A stretch of 64,000 nucleotides of DNA. Origin: Steromphala cineraria. Taxonomy: Eukaryota; Mollusca; Gastropoda; Trochida; Trochidae. The stretch is from assembly GCA_916613615.1 (NCBI GenBank), contig OU744726.1:62140987-62204986 (forward strand), read 5' to 3'. This document shows, piece by piece, positions 47,481 to 59,470 of this stretch. The position numbers and the translations under genes are program-made. The notes under the pieces were generated by a model, which saw only the letters and a list, made by a program, of their open reading frames with translations, was not told the origin of the DNA and searched no databases. Within the stretch, counting starts at the first letter, position 1, and each line of letters begins with the position of its first letter.

Positions 47481-47919
47481 TGAACAGTGCAGCTGCTGTT
47501 GTGTGTAAGCCAAGTGAAATATAGCATTTCATCAATAAGCACAGGGAAACAAGTTTTACTGTTAATCGTACCATTTAAATAAAATATAAGAGATATGACA
47601 CCTGCCCACCAAGTCACAGATCTTTTCAAGGTCAATTTAGTTAACAGAATACATTGCAATTAATCCAGTGAATCAATGCAATTAAGTGTAGGTAGCATAT
47701 TCAGCCTAAAATGTGTTGATGCTAACAGATGCTAAACAAAAGTCAAGTTCACATGAATTTCTACCAATATTATCATTTTGGAATTTTAGTATTTGTCACT
47801 ATTTCGTTACATAATACTTTACACTTAAATGCTTTAGCTCAATTTGTCAATGCGTCATATTTACATGACATGTAAAGAAGACAAACATGTGGAATTTAAA
47901 TCATCTTTCTAAGGTATGG

Positions 47920-48265
47920 TAGGATTTTTATCTTGTAGCTGTGGAGGGATTTTAACTTTGTAGTGCGAAAGGAAATTCACCGTGTACGTGCGAAGGTATA
48001 TTTACCTTGTAGGTGCGGAGGGATATTTACCTTGTAGGTGCGGGAGGATATTTACCTTGTAGGTGCGGGAGGATATTTATCTTGTAGGTGCCGAGGGCTA
48101 TTTACTTTGTAGTGCGAAGGATATTTACCTCGTAGATGCGGAGGGATATTTACCTTGTTGGTGCGGGAGGATATTTGCCGCGTAGGTGCGGGAGAATATT
48201 TACTTTGTAGGGGCAAGAGGATGTTTACCTTGTAAGTGCAGGAGGATGTTTATATTGTAGGTGTG
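47920..48265. repeat. 25-bp minisatellite, ~13 copies
   Basis: Unit CTTGTAGGTGCGGGAGGATA then TTTAC. Copies vary by GGG/GG and by small indels. No coding frame is maintained. Confidence 0.92.
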
Positions 48266-48509
48266 GAAGGAGATCTAACAGGAGATGTTTTTATGAAAAA
48301 ACAAACTTTTGTTATCAATCTGTCTGTAAGTATCAAACAATACGGTGGATTGTTTTTATATTGTACCATGTACGCTGATAGAAAACGCCCCAGACGAGAC
48401 CTTGCAAACATTTGATGTCTTATCCTGTTTGTGATGATGGTAAAAGGGAATAGCTGCATTCTTAATTTAACCTTGAACAATATTTAGAGTCGATGACAAT
48501 TCTAGCACA

Positions 48510-48795
48510 TTTTTTTGAAAATTTCGTACTTTAATTGTGTCACTGATAATTGTACGTTAATGGAAAATGAATTATTTTGATAGTGTCAAAAATATTTTAA
48601 CACAAATCAATCATCCATAGTAAGAGGACAAAGTATTAAGATTCACATAAAATCCATTGGCGGCCATTTTGTGTAAACACCTTTTAATCATTCTGTGTAA
48701 GAAAAAGGAATCGCATGGCTAAACTGGACATTATTTGTTTGAATTATTACTGCTCAATTTAGTTTAAATACATTGTCTTCCAACTAATATCCTTG
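48510..48795 (-). mobile_element. MITE family M1, old copy
   Basis: AATCAATCATCCATAGTAAG, TCCATTGGCGGCCATTTTGT and GGAATCGCATGGCTAAACTG match the reverse complement of the 357-bp copies. The terminal GGGGCAGTAGC ends are eroded. Confidence 0.65.
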
Positions 48796-49309
48796 TAACT
48801 TTTGTTTCGATAATTTTTTGTTTTGTTTCGAAGATATTATTTAATAGAACTCTACATGATAACTGCTCCATTTGAAAGATGTCAATAATCTTAGCCATAT
48901 AGTTTGAAAATTCGGGAAAATAGTTTAAGTTATGTATGAGTTAATATGATTATTGTTCTACATATCCCATTTCAATTATCTTGACCTTATATTGTTTCAA
49001 TTCCGGTCTAAAAATTAAGTTTGAAGTGTTGTTTCCAATGAAACGACCAAAAGTAAAATTTGAAGAAATAAATTGAAAACTAAAAAGCACATCTAAATTG
49101 AATATTGTGTTATTTATGTGTTTCATCATGTCAGGTTTCAACGAGCTACCCTTTATGGTCTTTAAAGATAAGCTTTCACGGACGGACTGACGGAGGTCAT
49201 TTCTATATTACCAGAGAGCTTCAAATGACAAAAAAATCGATGTTTATTAGCCATGCTTGTTGGAAGAAGCCTATACATAAATTGTGATAAGAAATACATT
49301 GGTCAATCA

Positions 49310-49829
49310 GTTCAAACATATCAATTCAAAGCCTGACTTTTATACTTATGTATTAATTCAAGTAGAAACGATATCGTTTATTTTCATATGAATTTCATAC
49401 AAGAAAATTTATAGATCTCTGAATAATGAATTTTCCGATTGATTTCTGTTGTTTGATTTGGCTCAACATCATACCAGCAACTAAAATTATTGCTTTCGTA
49501 CGCTAGAGTGCTCTCTAATCTATAATTATGTACTAACAATATTTGCTTTGTAAAATGTGATGGTATCTGATGAAGTTAAACATTTTGCTTTGTCAAATAA
49601 GGATTGCCATTGAAAGCCTGGGCCGCCCTCGTATAATTTTTCATATAATTTATGAATAATTTAAAAAGTACACACAAAGAATTATTAAATAGGATACATT
49701 GTCAATGATATGTGTTTTCATGCCATATCATAAGCAAATAAATGAAGGTTTGTAACTCTTTCTTATAAAAGAAACTGTCCACCTTAACATCATCGAAGCA
49801 TCAGTAGATTTTTTCCATTCATCATAGAT
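49310..49829. repeat. 3' flank shared by the two TRIM genes
   Basis: GAATTTTCCGATTGATTTCT with TTTGATTTGGCTCAACAT (49429-49471), then the AACAATATTTGCTT, GAAAGCCTGG and TGTAACTCTTTCTTATAAAA blocks, recur in the same order at 62520-63340, below the second TRIM stop. The duplication thus covers gene and downstream flank. Confidence 0.75.
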
Positions 49830-51835
49830 TTACATTTGAAATATTTTTATATGTTCCCTCCTTCGTTCTGTAACATACAATTTGTTACTCTGTACACGTA
49901 CTCCAAGTGGTTTATCAATTCCATCCTTTTCAGTCAGCAGATCTCTCACATACTCCCCTTTCTCTGTCAGCTGGATGATCTTGTTGTTTCTCCAATCAGC
50001 CACGATAACAGAACCAGTGTCTGTTGTTGTTACACCATCACCTCTCAGCTTGTATGTGTACACAACCTCACCTTGCTGTGTTACACAGTAGAGAGAATCT
50101 GAGATATCATCTGTCACTACAATGTGACTCTGACGTGTTGTACACATGAACCATGGTTCCTGTATCAGCTGCTGACTTGTGCTGGTTGTGATCACAGATC
50201 TCAGGACTCTCCCTGACAGATCCAGGACGTCAATACTGGGAGGATCGCTACAACCAACAGCCAGAGTCGTGTCACTGAGAGCGGTCAGACATGTGTACTT
50301 CTTCTTTGGTTTGATTGTGGAAACCAGGACTGGGTCAGGAGTCAGCTTGATCAGTTCAATACTGTTATGTTGGTAGTGTGATACAGCTACCCTACTCTTG
50401 CCTGTCTTTGTTAATCGAAAGGGTGCTTCATTAAGTTTGAGAGATGTGCAGTGAGGATTGCCTTGCTTTGTGTAACAGGACTTTACACTGTTGTTGTCAA
50501 TGTCAGTAATGACAAGTGTGTCAATGCCACAGATATGCAACAATTCAATATCAGTTGGAACTGGAGGATGTGTATCATCTATTGCTCCAGTTCTGACTGT
50601 AAAGAGGGGCTTAGGTACCATTGTTCCAGTACTGACTGAGAATGGTGTAGATACCGTAGTTCCAGTACTGACTGTAGATGTAGGTGTAGATACTGTTTTC
50701 CAAGGACTGACTGTAAAGAAAAATGTAGATATCGTAGTTCCAGTACCGACTGTAGAGAGAGGTGTAGATACCGTTCCTCCAGTACTGACTGTAGAGAGAG
50801 GTGTAGATACCGATCTTCCAGTACCGACTGTAGAGATAGGTGTAGATACCGATCCTCCATTACTGACTGAAGAGAGAGGTGTAGATGCCGTTGTTCCAGC
50901 ACTGACTGTAGAGAGAGGTGTAGATACCGTTGTCCCAGGATTGACTCTGGAGAGAGGTTTAGGTAATGTTGTTCCAGTACTGACTGTAAGGAGAATTTTA
51001 GGTGTTTGGATTGGTTTGTCTTCCATATATTTCAAGTCACCCAGTAGTAAAGTTTTATCAAGTAGATCAACATCTAGATATTTCTCAAAGAAAACACTTT
51101 TTGAACGGTCTTCCTGTATTTCATGTCCCTGTATTTCAGCAGTTATCTCCCCTGAATGACACACCGTGTACATATCAAACATATCCATTGGACTGTTAGA
51201 TTGCAATACCTGTCTGATAAACTCTGAGTACTGTTGATATGTTTGCAGGTCAATTTCTCCAGACTTTATCTTACTTCTCACTTGTCCAGTCTGCTTCTCA
51301 GTGAGTGTGTCTAGTTCATCCAGGAGTTTCTTCTCCTTTCTTCTGATCAGATCCACGGCCTGCTGACTGACTCTTCTGATCTCTGACTGCAGGGAAGATT
51401 TGTGTTGTGTGATTTCCTCCACTTGTGATCTCCTACGCTTCAAAGTGTCTCCTGCCTGTTGTAAATGGGAGTTGATTTGATCACTATTCTGCTGTAGTAC
51501 CTGCTTCATTTCTGGAATCATTGATTCAAGTGTGACAACCAAGTGACATTTCCTGTGGTAGACGATACAGCATTTCTGGCAAACATTTTTCTGACAATCT
51601 TTGCAGCAAAATTCAACAAAACAGTTGTGTTCCTTGCACATGACTTTGCGTTTCTTGAATTGTGCAGTTGATCCAGCCCCTAGAGGTGAAATCACGTGAC
51701 CTGATGATACAGGAGTGGCTTGATGCATTGTAGCACAGGCTTCACACAACAGGATGTCGCAATCTTCACACACTGATTTGGCCTGTGTTGTCCTCCCAAT
51801 CTGCTGACAGGTGAAGCAACAGTTTTCCAAAGGAT
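49830..51835 (-). CDS. TRIM gene exon 2 (B-boxes to propeller)
   Basis: 2006 nt after acceptor GTAAACAGTTTCAG; the first codon is completed as Asp and the exon starts DPLENCCFTCQQ. Stop at 49830. The unusual part is the 39-bp repeat tract at 50600-50990, coding 13-residue Ser/Thr/Pro units between coiled coil and propeller. Confidence 0.92.
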
Positions 51836-52420
51836 CTGAAACTGTTTACAATATTTAAGTATAACAAATGCAGGATATTTGAATAAAGGAGTAGATGATA
51901 CAAATGATGGTATAGGTGATTAATTTGATACAAATATAGATATGTTAACAAATAACATAATGGCCTATTAATTAAGTCCTGTGACACGTAAATAACTTTT
52001 CTTCACTTGAAGTTTTTTAGTCACAATATTGTAGAACGTGATCTCTTAGGTGAGTGTATGAAATTAATTCTTTTTAAACATTAAAGACGACATCTAAATA
52101 TATAAACTAACAAGATTATTACCTGAACTCATCTGGGATGTAAAAGTGTCCAGAAGACCTTGTATGAGGAAACTTGGCTTAGACTGTTGAGACCATTGAC
52201 CCACTGGTTCCTGAGGTCGAGGAACTTTGGTCATCTGACGGCAGTTTGGACACAAGATAGATTTAGCACTGATGGCCTCCCTGCGAGTCTTTGTGTATCG
52301 TGTCAGACATACCTTACAGAAAGTATGCTGACACCCGATGGTGCAGGGGTCTTTGAATATCTCTGTGCAGATGTTGCAGGAGAGAAAGTTTTCATTTAAT
52401 TTTGAAAGTGCGTCGTCCAT
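49830..52420 (-). CDS. TRIM-like E3 ubiquitin ligase: RING, two B-boxes, coiled coil, 13-aa repeats, beta-propeller-like tail
   Basis: Two exons, 52420-52123 and 51835-49830, joined in phase 1 (donor GTAATAAT, acceptor AACAGTTTCAG), give 767 residues. RING: C15, C18, C30, H32, C35, C38, C57, C60. B-box 1 at about 106-146; B-box 2 at about 166-197. Coiled coil about 200-310 with heptad-like Leu/Ile/Gln. Residues ~378-518 are about eleven 13-residue repeats (STVSTGTTVSTPL type). The tail (~525-767) has blade-like repeats (SIDVLDLSGRVLRSVI; GEVVYTYKLRGDGVTTTDTG; SVIVADWRNNKIIQL) as in NHL-type propellers. Family role: ubiquitin transfer, often immune signalling. An acceptor (TCTGATTCCAG) directly before ATG shows a 5' UTR intron. 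Confidence 0.93.
50580..51000 (-). repeat. 39-bp coding minisatellite in the TRIM gene
   Basis: About eleven copies of a 39-bp unit (sense strand ACTGTCAGTACTGGAACAAC, then GGTATCTACACCTCTCTCT with variants), one copy short by a residue. All in frame. A low-complexity linker that can change length without breaking the frame. Confidence 0.9.
52123..52420 (-). CDS. TRIM gene exon 1 (RING)
   Basis: 99 codons plus one base; RING C3HC4 from residue 15 to 60. ATG at 52418-52420 lies immediately after a minus-strand AG (TCTGATTCCAG), so translation starts at the first codon of this exon. Ends TSQMSS then donor GTAATAATC. Confidence 0.9.
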
Positions 52421-52599
52421 CTGGAATCAGAAAAATGATGATCTTTTGGGTGTGATTGGTGTTGGTTTGTGTGAGTTTGACGATAGTCGTTATGGTAGGC
52501 AGGATGATATTAATGATTGGGTAGGTAATGTGCTGGATGGTGGGATGGTGATGGGACAGATCGTTGGATGGTACAACAGGTGGTACTGGTGGACGGATA

Positions 52600-52972
52600 G
52601 TCGGTTGGTTGGGGAGGTGGTGTGGCGGTTGGTGGGGTAGGTGGTGTGGCGGTTGGTGGGGTAGGTCGTGTGGCGGTTGGTTGGGGAGGTGGTGTGGCGG
52701 TTGGTGGGGTAGGTGGTGTGGCGGTTGGTGGGGTAGGTGGTGTGGCGGTTGGTTCGGGAGGTGGTGTGGCGGTTGGTTGGGTAGGTGGTGTGGCGGTTGG
52801 TGGGGTAGGTCGTGTGGCGGTTGGTGGGGTAGGTCGTGTGGCGGTTGGTTCGGGAGGTGGTGTGGCGGTTATTGGGGTAGGTCGTGTGGCGGTTGGCTCG
52901 GGAGGTGGTGTGGCGGTTGGCTCGGGAGGTGGTGTGGCGGTTGGTTTGGGAGGTGCTGTGTGGCGGGTTATT
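52600..52972. repeat. 24-bp G-rich minisatellite upstream of the TRIM gene
   Basis: About 15 copies of GGTGGTGTGGCGGTTGGTGG then GGTA (24 bp), G-rich on the plus strand, 200-550 bp upstream of the TRIM ATG (in the 5' UTR intron or promoter). G-quadruplex formation is plausible. The long frames here (141 and 118 codons) are simple-repeat translations. Confidence 0.93.
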
Positions 52973-53095
52973 TGGTAGGTGATGTGTGAGATGAAGGGGT
53001 AATTAATGTTGGCTTTCGTTCCCTGAGACAGGACGAGTTTCTCTTTAAATTACATTCAAGTTTAATTTGGAAACCTCCATCATGATTGTTAGTTT

Positions 53096-54810
53096 TTGCA
53101 ATCACAAGTAATATGGATAGGTTCAGAAAAAAATTCGAAAAGAACATTTTGCAGAAGTTGGAATTTAGATTGGTGTATTCAGTCATTTACATTGTTATGT
53201 ATTGTATTCACTCATAATCTTGCGGAAATGGTTGAGCGCGACTACAAAGACAAACTTAAGCTTTTGAAATTATCGATGAATCAATGGTTAGCTAGAGATT
53301 TAACTGCCCAAGGAAGAAATGTCATATTGAAAAGTCTATTACTTCCTAGATTTAATCACCTCTTTGCCCCCCTACTTAATCCAAGTAATCAAATGATTGA
53401 AGAAATTGAGCAATTATGCTTTAAATTCATAGGGAAGAACAAACCCGATAAAGTTAACCGAAAAACTATTATAAAGCATTATGAAAAGGGTGGAATACGA
53501 GCCCCAGATATAGTAAGTCTTATTCAATCGCAAAAAAATTCATGGATAAAAAAATGACACACTCTGAATAAAAAATTAAGCAATTGTTACATGTTAATAC
53601 AGAACGGGACATAAACAGCTTCATACAAACAAGTGAGACACATATACTTGAATCTGTTATCACACCAAACACTAATCCATTCTCGAAAGACACACTCGAA
53701 TCTTGGGGTAAATTTATAACAGCAAAAACTAAGATTGTACAAAACGCAAATGATATCCCATCCCAGAACTTATGGCTAAATTATAACATAAAAATCGGTG
53801 GAAAAATAATACATTATAATCATTACTCAAAAATGAGAATAACATATATAAACGACTGATTGAACAAAAACGGCAATTTCTTAAATATGGAACAATTAAA
53901 CGAATGTTATCAGTGCAAAACGAATTCTTTAGAACTTTAGGCATAATAGAATCCATTAAAAACTACTGTAAAACAACAGTACAAATGTTCATATTGAAAA
54001 GAAAATTGAAGCAGCAATTCTTCAATATTTATTACAAAATATAGTGGGAGATCAAAAAGGATGCAGGGATATCTATGACATATTTATAAACATGGAAAAA
54101 AACTTTTAAAAATACCTTTAAAGGGGCAGTAGCACGTTTTTCGGGGGAATATAAGGTGATGTCAGGATAATGAAAATAAACGGTTCCAATTGAAAGAAAA
54201 TGTATTTAAACTGACTGAAGCAGTAAAAATGCAAATATACAATGTAAAGTTTAGCCATGCGATTCCTTTTTCTCACTCAAAATGAATTAAAGGTGTTCAC
54301 ACAAAAAGGGATGCCAATGGATTTTATATGAATCCTTATACTTTGTCCTCTGACTATGGGCGATTGACTTGTATAATGAGATTGCTGACACTGTCAATAT
54401 AATACATTTAGCATTAACTTACAAATTTAAGTGAAATATTTAAAATATGGAATTATCAAAAAACGTGCTACTGCCCCTTTAAATCATATTTTAGTGTAAA
54501 TTAATCTTGGTTCCAATACAGTGTAATTCATAGATTTCTGCCAACAAACGATTTAGTTACAAAGATGAAATACATAGATTCAAACAAATGTTCCTTTTGC
54601 AAATCCAATATTGAGTTAATTTCGCACTTATTGTTTGAATGTAAATTAGTCAGAAATAAATGGAAAAAAATAGAAGAATGGATAAAAGAAAAAAGCTGGT
54701 ACGAAAATAACTTTCACTGGGAGAAATATCATCTTAGGATACTCTGTTATAATATGACTTTGTCAGTTGTTAAGTATAATATATACAAAATGAAACAAAT
54801 GGATAGATAA
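53096..54810 (+). pseudogene. LINE reverse transcriptase, C-terminal fragment (L1/Tx1-like)
   Basis: The plus strand encodes the end of a non-LTR ORF2 in broken pieces. 53096-53557: IWIGSEKNSK..., DLTAQGRNVILKSLLLPRFN, NHLFAPLLNP, KPDKVNRKTI, YEKGGIRAPDI...SWIKK, matching the usual thumb-region motifs. 53584-53859: NPFSKDTLESWGKF ... LWLNYNIKIGGK. 54565-54810: CSFCKSNIELISHLLFECKL, the terminal CCHC-like knuckle. Stops and frameshifts separate them, and MITE M1 (54122-54478) is inserted between. Endonuclease and catalytic RT core are absent. Dead 5'-truncated copy. Confidence 0.85.
54122..54478 (+). mobile_element. MITE family M1, full copy (357 bp) inside the LINE
   Basis: Ends AGGGGCAGTAGCACGTTTTT and its complement; TTAA at 54118-54121 and 54479-54482. 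Same length and high similarity to 30765-31121. It splits the LINE fragment, so it inserted after the LINE did. Confidence 0.93.
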
Positions 54811-55597
54811 CCAAACCTAAATATATAAAAGAAGACACCAAGACAAGTTATCTGGTAGACCGCTATAATTCATATTCACAATGCAAGTATGATGACTTAT
54901 AAAATGCTGGTCTATATGTCATAATCTATTTTAATATTTTCCCCACCTTTTCTTGATATACCTATCCAATTACAATCTGTAAACCTGCATTTTAAAACTG
55001 TGTTTATGTTAATACTTTTACATAAATCATGCATCTAATATTGTTTTGTAATGAACTGATTGAATTCATTGTTAGATTGACTGGACTATCCTATAGGTGT
55101 TTACACCTTGGGAAGTTATTGCCTATATTTTAGTTAAATCTTATAAGCCGCAAGCTCCATTTGCTTAGGTTGGTTATCACATAACCACCTTGGTCGGTTA
55201 AAACATTGTAAACGAACGCAAACAGCTGGAGTTTTAATCAAAGAAGAAAGTCAGCATTTAGTTTCTCAAAGTATCCCAGAATGATATTTTGGTGAAATTG
55301 GTTTTTGTTTAAAGTTTCTAGGTTAAATTTACACGCCTTGAGCTGTTATATCCCTTCTTTTTGCAATTGATTTTAACTCGTAACTATCATCCTATAGGTG
55401 TTTACCCTATACACACCTTGGGAAATTATTGCCTTTATTCTAGTTGAATGTTATAATCTGTAAGCTCCATCTGCGGAGGTTGGTTATCTCGCAACTTCAT
55501 CTATGTTGGTCTGTTAAAAGATTGTAAAGGAACGCAAACAATGGGACTTGTAAAATTTTGAGTTTTAATATGACAAGAAAGTTCAGATTTATTAACA

Positions 55598-55680
55598 ACG
55601 AAAGTGGGAATCGAACCAGGGACCTTTACGCCATCAAGCAGCGCTTTTATCAGTTGAGCTACCGAGGATCCATGCCACTT
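55598..55680 (-). mobile_element. SINE family S2 head, copy 1
   Basis: On the minus strand GGATCCTCGGTAGCTCAACT (A-box region) and GGTCCCTGGTTCGATTCCCA (B box). The anticodon arm does not pair well, so a functional tRNA is unlikely. Body continues to about 55380. Confidence 0.7.
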
Positions 55681-55944
55681 TTTTGTCATGTTTGAATTTT
55701 TAATTCTTGCTCTAAGTATATACCAATATTGCAATAGAATAGTTTTCAATGTCAGGATTCAAGTTTTTAGTTTTTAAACCCTTTAGCAGGCGTCGTTTTA
55801 TATTTTTTCTAAATGTTTATTTTGACCAGGACATTATAACCCGCAAAACTGAAACGTTTATGAACTAATTGATATAAATAAAATGGGTTTTGAAAAAAAA
55901 ACAAGTCTTTTTTTTCTATAACCCTAACCAGGAGGTATTGTAAG

Positions 55945-56252
55945 AGGTGAGATGGGGTTTATCGCCGCTTACAAGAGTATTTCACTTATACCGCGGCTGC
56001 TAGTATTATTGCAGGGAGAAAGCCCGCAACACTATTGTTGCTGTGCATTGCGATGAAACCTGCGAGCATCGGCTGGAACTAGCAACCATGGGTGATACTG
56101 CACTGAAATTCAGTGTAGCATTGCACCCAAACCTGACTACGTGAAGAACAGTTCTCTACTGCAGACAAAGTTGCCGAGCCCCTGGCGAGATTCGAACTAC
56201 GGACCTCCCGATCCGTAGGCGATCGCACTAACAACTGCGCTATCCCGCCCCC
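55945..56252 (-). mobile_element. SINE family S1, copy 3
   Basis: Matches 22723-23031; B box eroded to GTTCGAATCTC. Possible short target duplication GGTATT on both sides (about 55934 and 56253). Confidence 0.85.
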
Positions 56253-57237
56253 GGTATTCAAACGTTTATTCTAATGAAGATATGTTAAATCAGCGACATG
56301 TGTCACAAAATCGCTTATGAATAAATTGTTTATACACAAATTTAGATGAAACCATTGCAGTAGTGTTCAGTGGGAGTGTAAGTCAAATATTAACCCAATT
56401 ACTTCGGGTTATAGAAAAAACCCGGCTACATTTCCATTACCCCTCGGTACCGGGTTATTATTTACTACAGAATCTTCCATTTTATACACAGTAAAACGAA
56501 TTACTCTATGTGTTCTAAATATTTGGAGAAAGGGCTATATGCAACCTTTTATATTTTATTACATGTTTGTAGCAGTATCTTAATTTTGAATATGAATGGT
56601 ATGGATAGTGCATAAGTGCAGTAACAGGGTTAGTGTATATTGCGGATGATGCGGTGAAGGTGGTGTTGTGAATGTCCCAGGTGGTGGGGTGATGGGGCGG
56701 TTGGTATGTAGTAAATAACAAACCGGTACAGGGGGGTTATGGAAAATAGCTCGCGAGGGCGTAGCCGGAGCAGAGGTTATTTCCATAACCCGAGGTTTTC
56801 GGGTCAGTATTTACACTTCCGCGGAAGACTCAAACAATGGTTTCAACTTAATTTGGTTATATACAATTACTTTGAAAACGTTTTACTGATATCATTCGCA
56901 GGTTTATCATGTCTTGATAAGAAAAAGTATTTTTTTAAAAACCAAGATTACGGTTTTAGAAATAAACGTTTGAATTCTAACAATAAAAAATATCTCATTA
57001 CGGTGTTTTAACTAAATTGGTTTACATACATATAATTGAAAAACGTTTTAGTGATCCATTTTGCGATTTTGATATGTCTTGATAAGAATACTATTTCTAA
57101 CTACTTATAATACTCCCTTCTTGCGGTTTTAGAACTAAAAAGTTGATTCCTTACATTAAAATCTTTTTTATTGCAATATTAATATATTTATAGGAAAAAA
57201 ATTAAAAAAACAAACATGACACACAAATTTGCATCAA

Positions 57238-57530
57238 TTGGCATGGATCCACGGTAGCACAAGAGATAAGAGCGCTGCGTGGCAACATAGAGGTCCCTGG
57301 TTCGAATCCCACTTTCGTTGTTCATAATTCCTATCTCTTTTGTTTGATTAAAATTACAAATTTTACAAGTCCAATTGTTTGCGACTGTTTACAATATCAT
57401 AACCGACCAAGGTGGTTATGAGATAACCAACCTACGCGGATGGAGCTTACGGCACATCGCATTCAACTTAAATAAACTAAGGCAATAACTTCCCAAGAGG
57501 TGTAAAGGGTAAACAGTCATGAGAAGGTAT
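57238..57530 (+). mobile_element. SINE family S2, copy 2
   Basis: Plus strand: GGATCCACGGTAGCACAAGA, B box CCTGGTTCGAATCCCA, then a ~210-bp body ending near CAAGAGGTGTAAAGGGTAAA. Inverted relative to copy 1. Confidence 0.75.
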
Positions 57531-58199
57531 TTATGTATAAGGACATGGCAAGCATTTAACTAGCTAGTATCAATTCTATTTAGGAAACAGATCTGTTCAT
57601 GGCTTATTGCTAGGATTGATATGCAAGCGGCCTATCATTTTGATTTTTATGCTATGAAATCGGTCTGTAATTGATTACTTATTCATTCATTTTAGGGGGA
57701 AAGAGTTCTTTCATAACATTATATCAAGGTTTCTATCTTTAAATTGGGGTAGTGGTTTTAACAGTTTTATGCTAGTGCTGATTTCCATAAGTGTTTGCTG
57801 TTTATTGATTTGATTCTGATAAAAAATGATAAGACAAAAACAACATCTAGTTTTTACAATACTTGGACAGAAAGATGAATATTACGTTAGAATGGATTAT
57901 AGATATATCATTTACGTTTCGCATGCTGAATTATCCATCAAAATACTCTCGGTATCATCAAATTTTTTATGAACATCACCCGGCCATAAAACAAAAGCCA
58001 AGGGCTATATTGACTTAAGTTGATTTGAGAAATTTTAGGTTCGAAACCTTATTTGGGATGTTTATTAACAACATTTTTTTCTATTTCGCCAAAAAGCCAA
58101 CTCCGGTTTCCCTATTTTAACCGATAGATAGGTGTCGGTAGGTAGATAAGTAGGTGAAATTAAGGGCAAAGTTTCGGCCAGAGATTACCTACATGCACC

Positions 58200-58610
58200 C
58201 AGCAGTAGGAGTGATTATTGAGAGTTAAAAACATTTAAATGTTAAAATTTAGTATAAAATGTTATATGAGATCATATTTGCCAGTGTTCTTGACAAAATT
58301 TAAAACTGATCTTTGGAGTTCACAAATCATCAAATTTTCACCAAGAATAGATCTAATTGAGAAATTATTTGATCTGGACATGACAACCTCTCTTAGTACT
58401 TCAGGATGATATTTATGCCCCTCACATTCAACAAGATAATGAAGGACAGTCTCTAGACAATTATTTAAACAATGAACAAATAAAGGAGATGAATCATTTT
58501 CTAAAACGTGCTTGTTAGCATTTGTCTTAAACGAGTGAGAATCACTTCGTCTCTCCGGTTTTGTTGACGAATCTTAGCCTGCTTAATAACTTTAGGGCAT
58601 GAGCTGTGCA
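58200..58610 (-). pseudogene. LINE remnant (RT C-terminal / zinc-knuckle region)
   Basis: Minus-strand pieces QQNRRDEVILTRLRQ and, after a frameshift, CLETVLHYLVECEGHKYHPE match the usual RRDEV(V/I)LTRLRIGHT ... ETV.H(I/L)L.EC region near the end of non-LTR ORF2 proteins. Stops and a frameshift; the rest is missing. Confidence 0.5.
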
Positions 58611-58680
58611 TATGTCTGGCAGTGTTGCCCCTATCTCAGTCGTTTTGCTAGATAGATAGGTGTCATGTGGAGCAAGTAGT

Positions 58681-58980
58681 GTAGTGTAGTGGTGTAGTGG
58701 TTAGCATGCTTGCTTCTCACGCCAGAGATCCGGGTTCGAATCCCGGTGGAGACACCAAAAATTTGTGACTTGGATCTCATTCTGTGTTGTGTCCCAGGAC
58801 AAGACACTTCATCCACATTGCACTCAATTCACCTAGCTGTACAAATGGGTACCCGAACAATCGGTTTAATCGGCGGCACTGAAAATTCTATCCCTCAAGG
58901 GTAATAATACTCATGGCACTTTGAGCGCTTTGTCATGGATATATGCGCGGTATAAGAAAGCTATTATTATTGTTATTTAG
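58681..58980 (+). mobile_element. tRNA-derived SINE family S3
   Basis: A box (TAGTGGTTAGCATGC), B box (GGGTTCGAATCCC) and a body with GTACCCGAACAATCGGT, TTTGAGCGC, GCGCGGTATAAGAAAGC, and an ATT-rich tail. This layout is common in invertebrate SINEs. The 5' GTAGT repeats precede the A box. Confidence 0.85.
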
Positions 58981-59339
58981 CAGAACGAGTTACCTCCCTT
59001 TATTCATACACTAGCAAGTTTACCGCACAAGCCTAGAAGGAAGCTATTCATACCACGTACTACTTTACAAACAGAAAGCAGGTTTCCTTTCTTGGCAAAA
59101 TACAACGCTGGTGAATAAAAATATTGAATTAAATCTATATAGCGATGTCCTATACTATCTACTTATTGTTTGTATATATCTAAGTCATCAACGATTTCCT
59201 ATTAACTTGTTTTATACAAAAACTTACTCCGGGTTTTACATCTGAACCTACCTTGATGACTTCCTGCTCGCAGCGACACCTAGAGGCTGATTTCATGCCA
59301 GAGAGTTTGAATGAATTGTGAGATTACTGTTTTTAGATT

Positions 59340-59470
59340 AAAATACACAATAATTAATAATAATTAATAATATAATATATATTAATATATAATTAATAAT
59401 AATAATAAATAATTAATAATAATAATAATAATCATCATCATCATCGTCATCATCATGATAATAATAATAA
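59340..59470. repeat. Compound microsatellite (TAA)n / (ATC)n
   Basis: AATTAATAATA runs followed by ATCATCATC and ATAATAATA. The remainder of 58990-60360 is AT-rich sequence plus a CpG-richer patch at 59930-60090 with no supported gene. Confidence 0.9.

Larger units (their letters stand above)
55085..57540. repeat. Large inverted repeat with tRNA-derived SINE S2 in both arms
   Basis: The left arm (about 55380-55800, read backwards) matches the right arm (about 57120-57530). Shared sequence includes the SINE S2 head, its body (AACCAACCTCCGCAGATGG / AACCAACCTACGCGGATGG) and flank (CAATATTGCAATA, GTCATGTTTG). An extra S2 body fragment lies at 55085-55260. The spacer holds SINE S1 copy 3 and two ~165-bp direct copies (56845-57010, 57015-57180). 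No transposase. Confidence 0.7.

Noticed and set aside
50491..51159. 222-codon plus-strand ORF
   Set aside because: Antisense of the TRIM exon and its 39-bp repeats.
52564..52989. 141- and 118-codon Gly/Trp/Val-rich ORFs on the plus strand
   Set aside because: They are translations of the 24-bp minisatellite in different frames.
55598..55680. Functional tRNA gene
   Set aside because: Boxes A and B are present but the anticodon stem pairs poorly, and an inverted copy with the same non-tRNA body exists; it is a SINE head.
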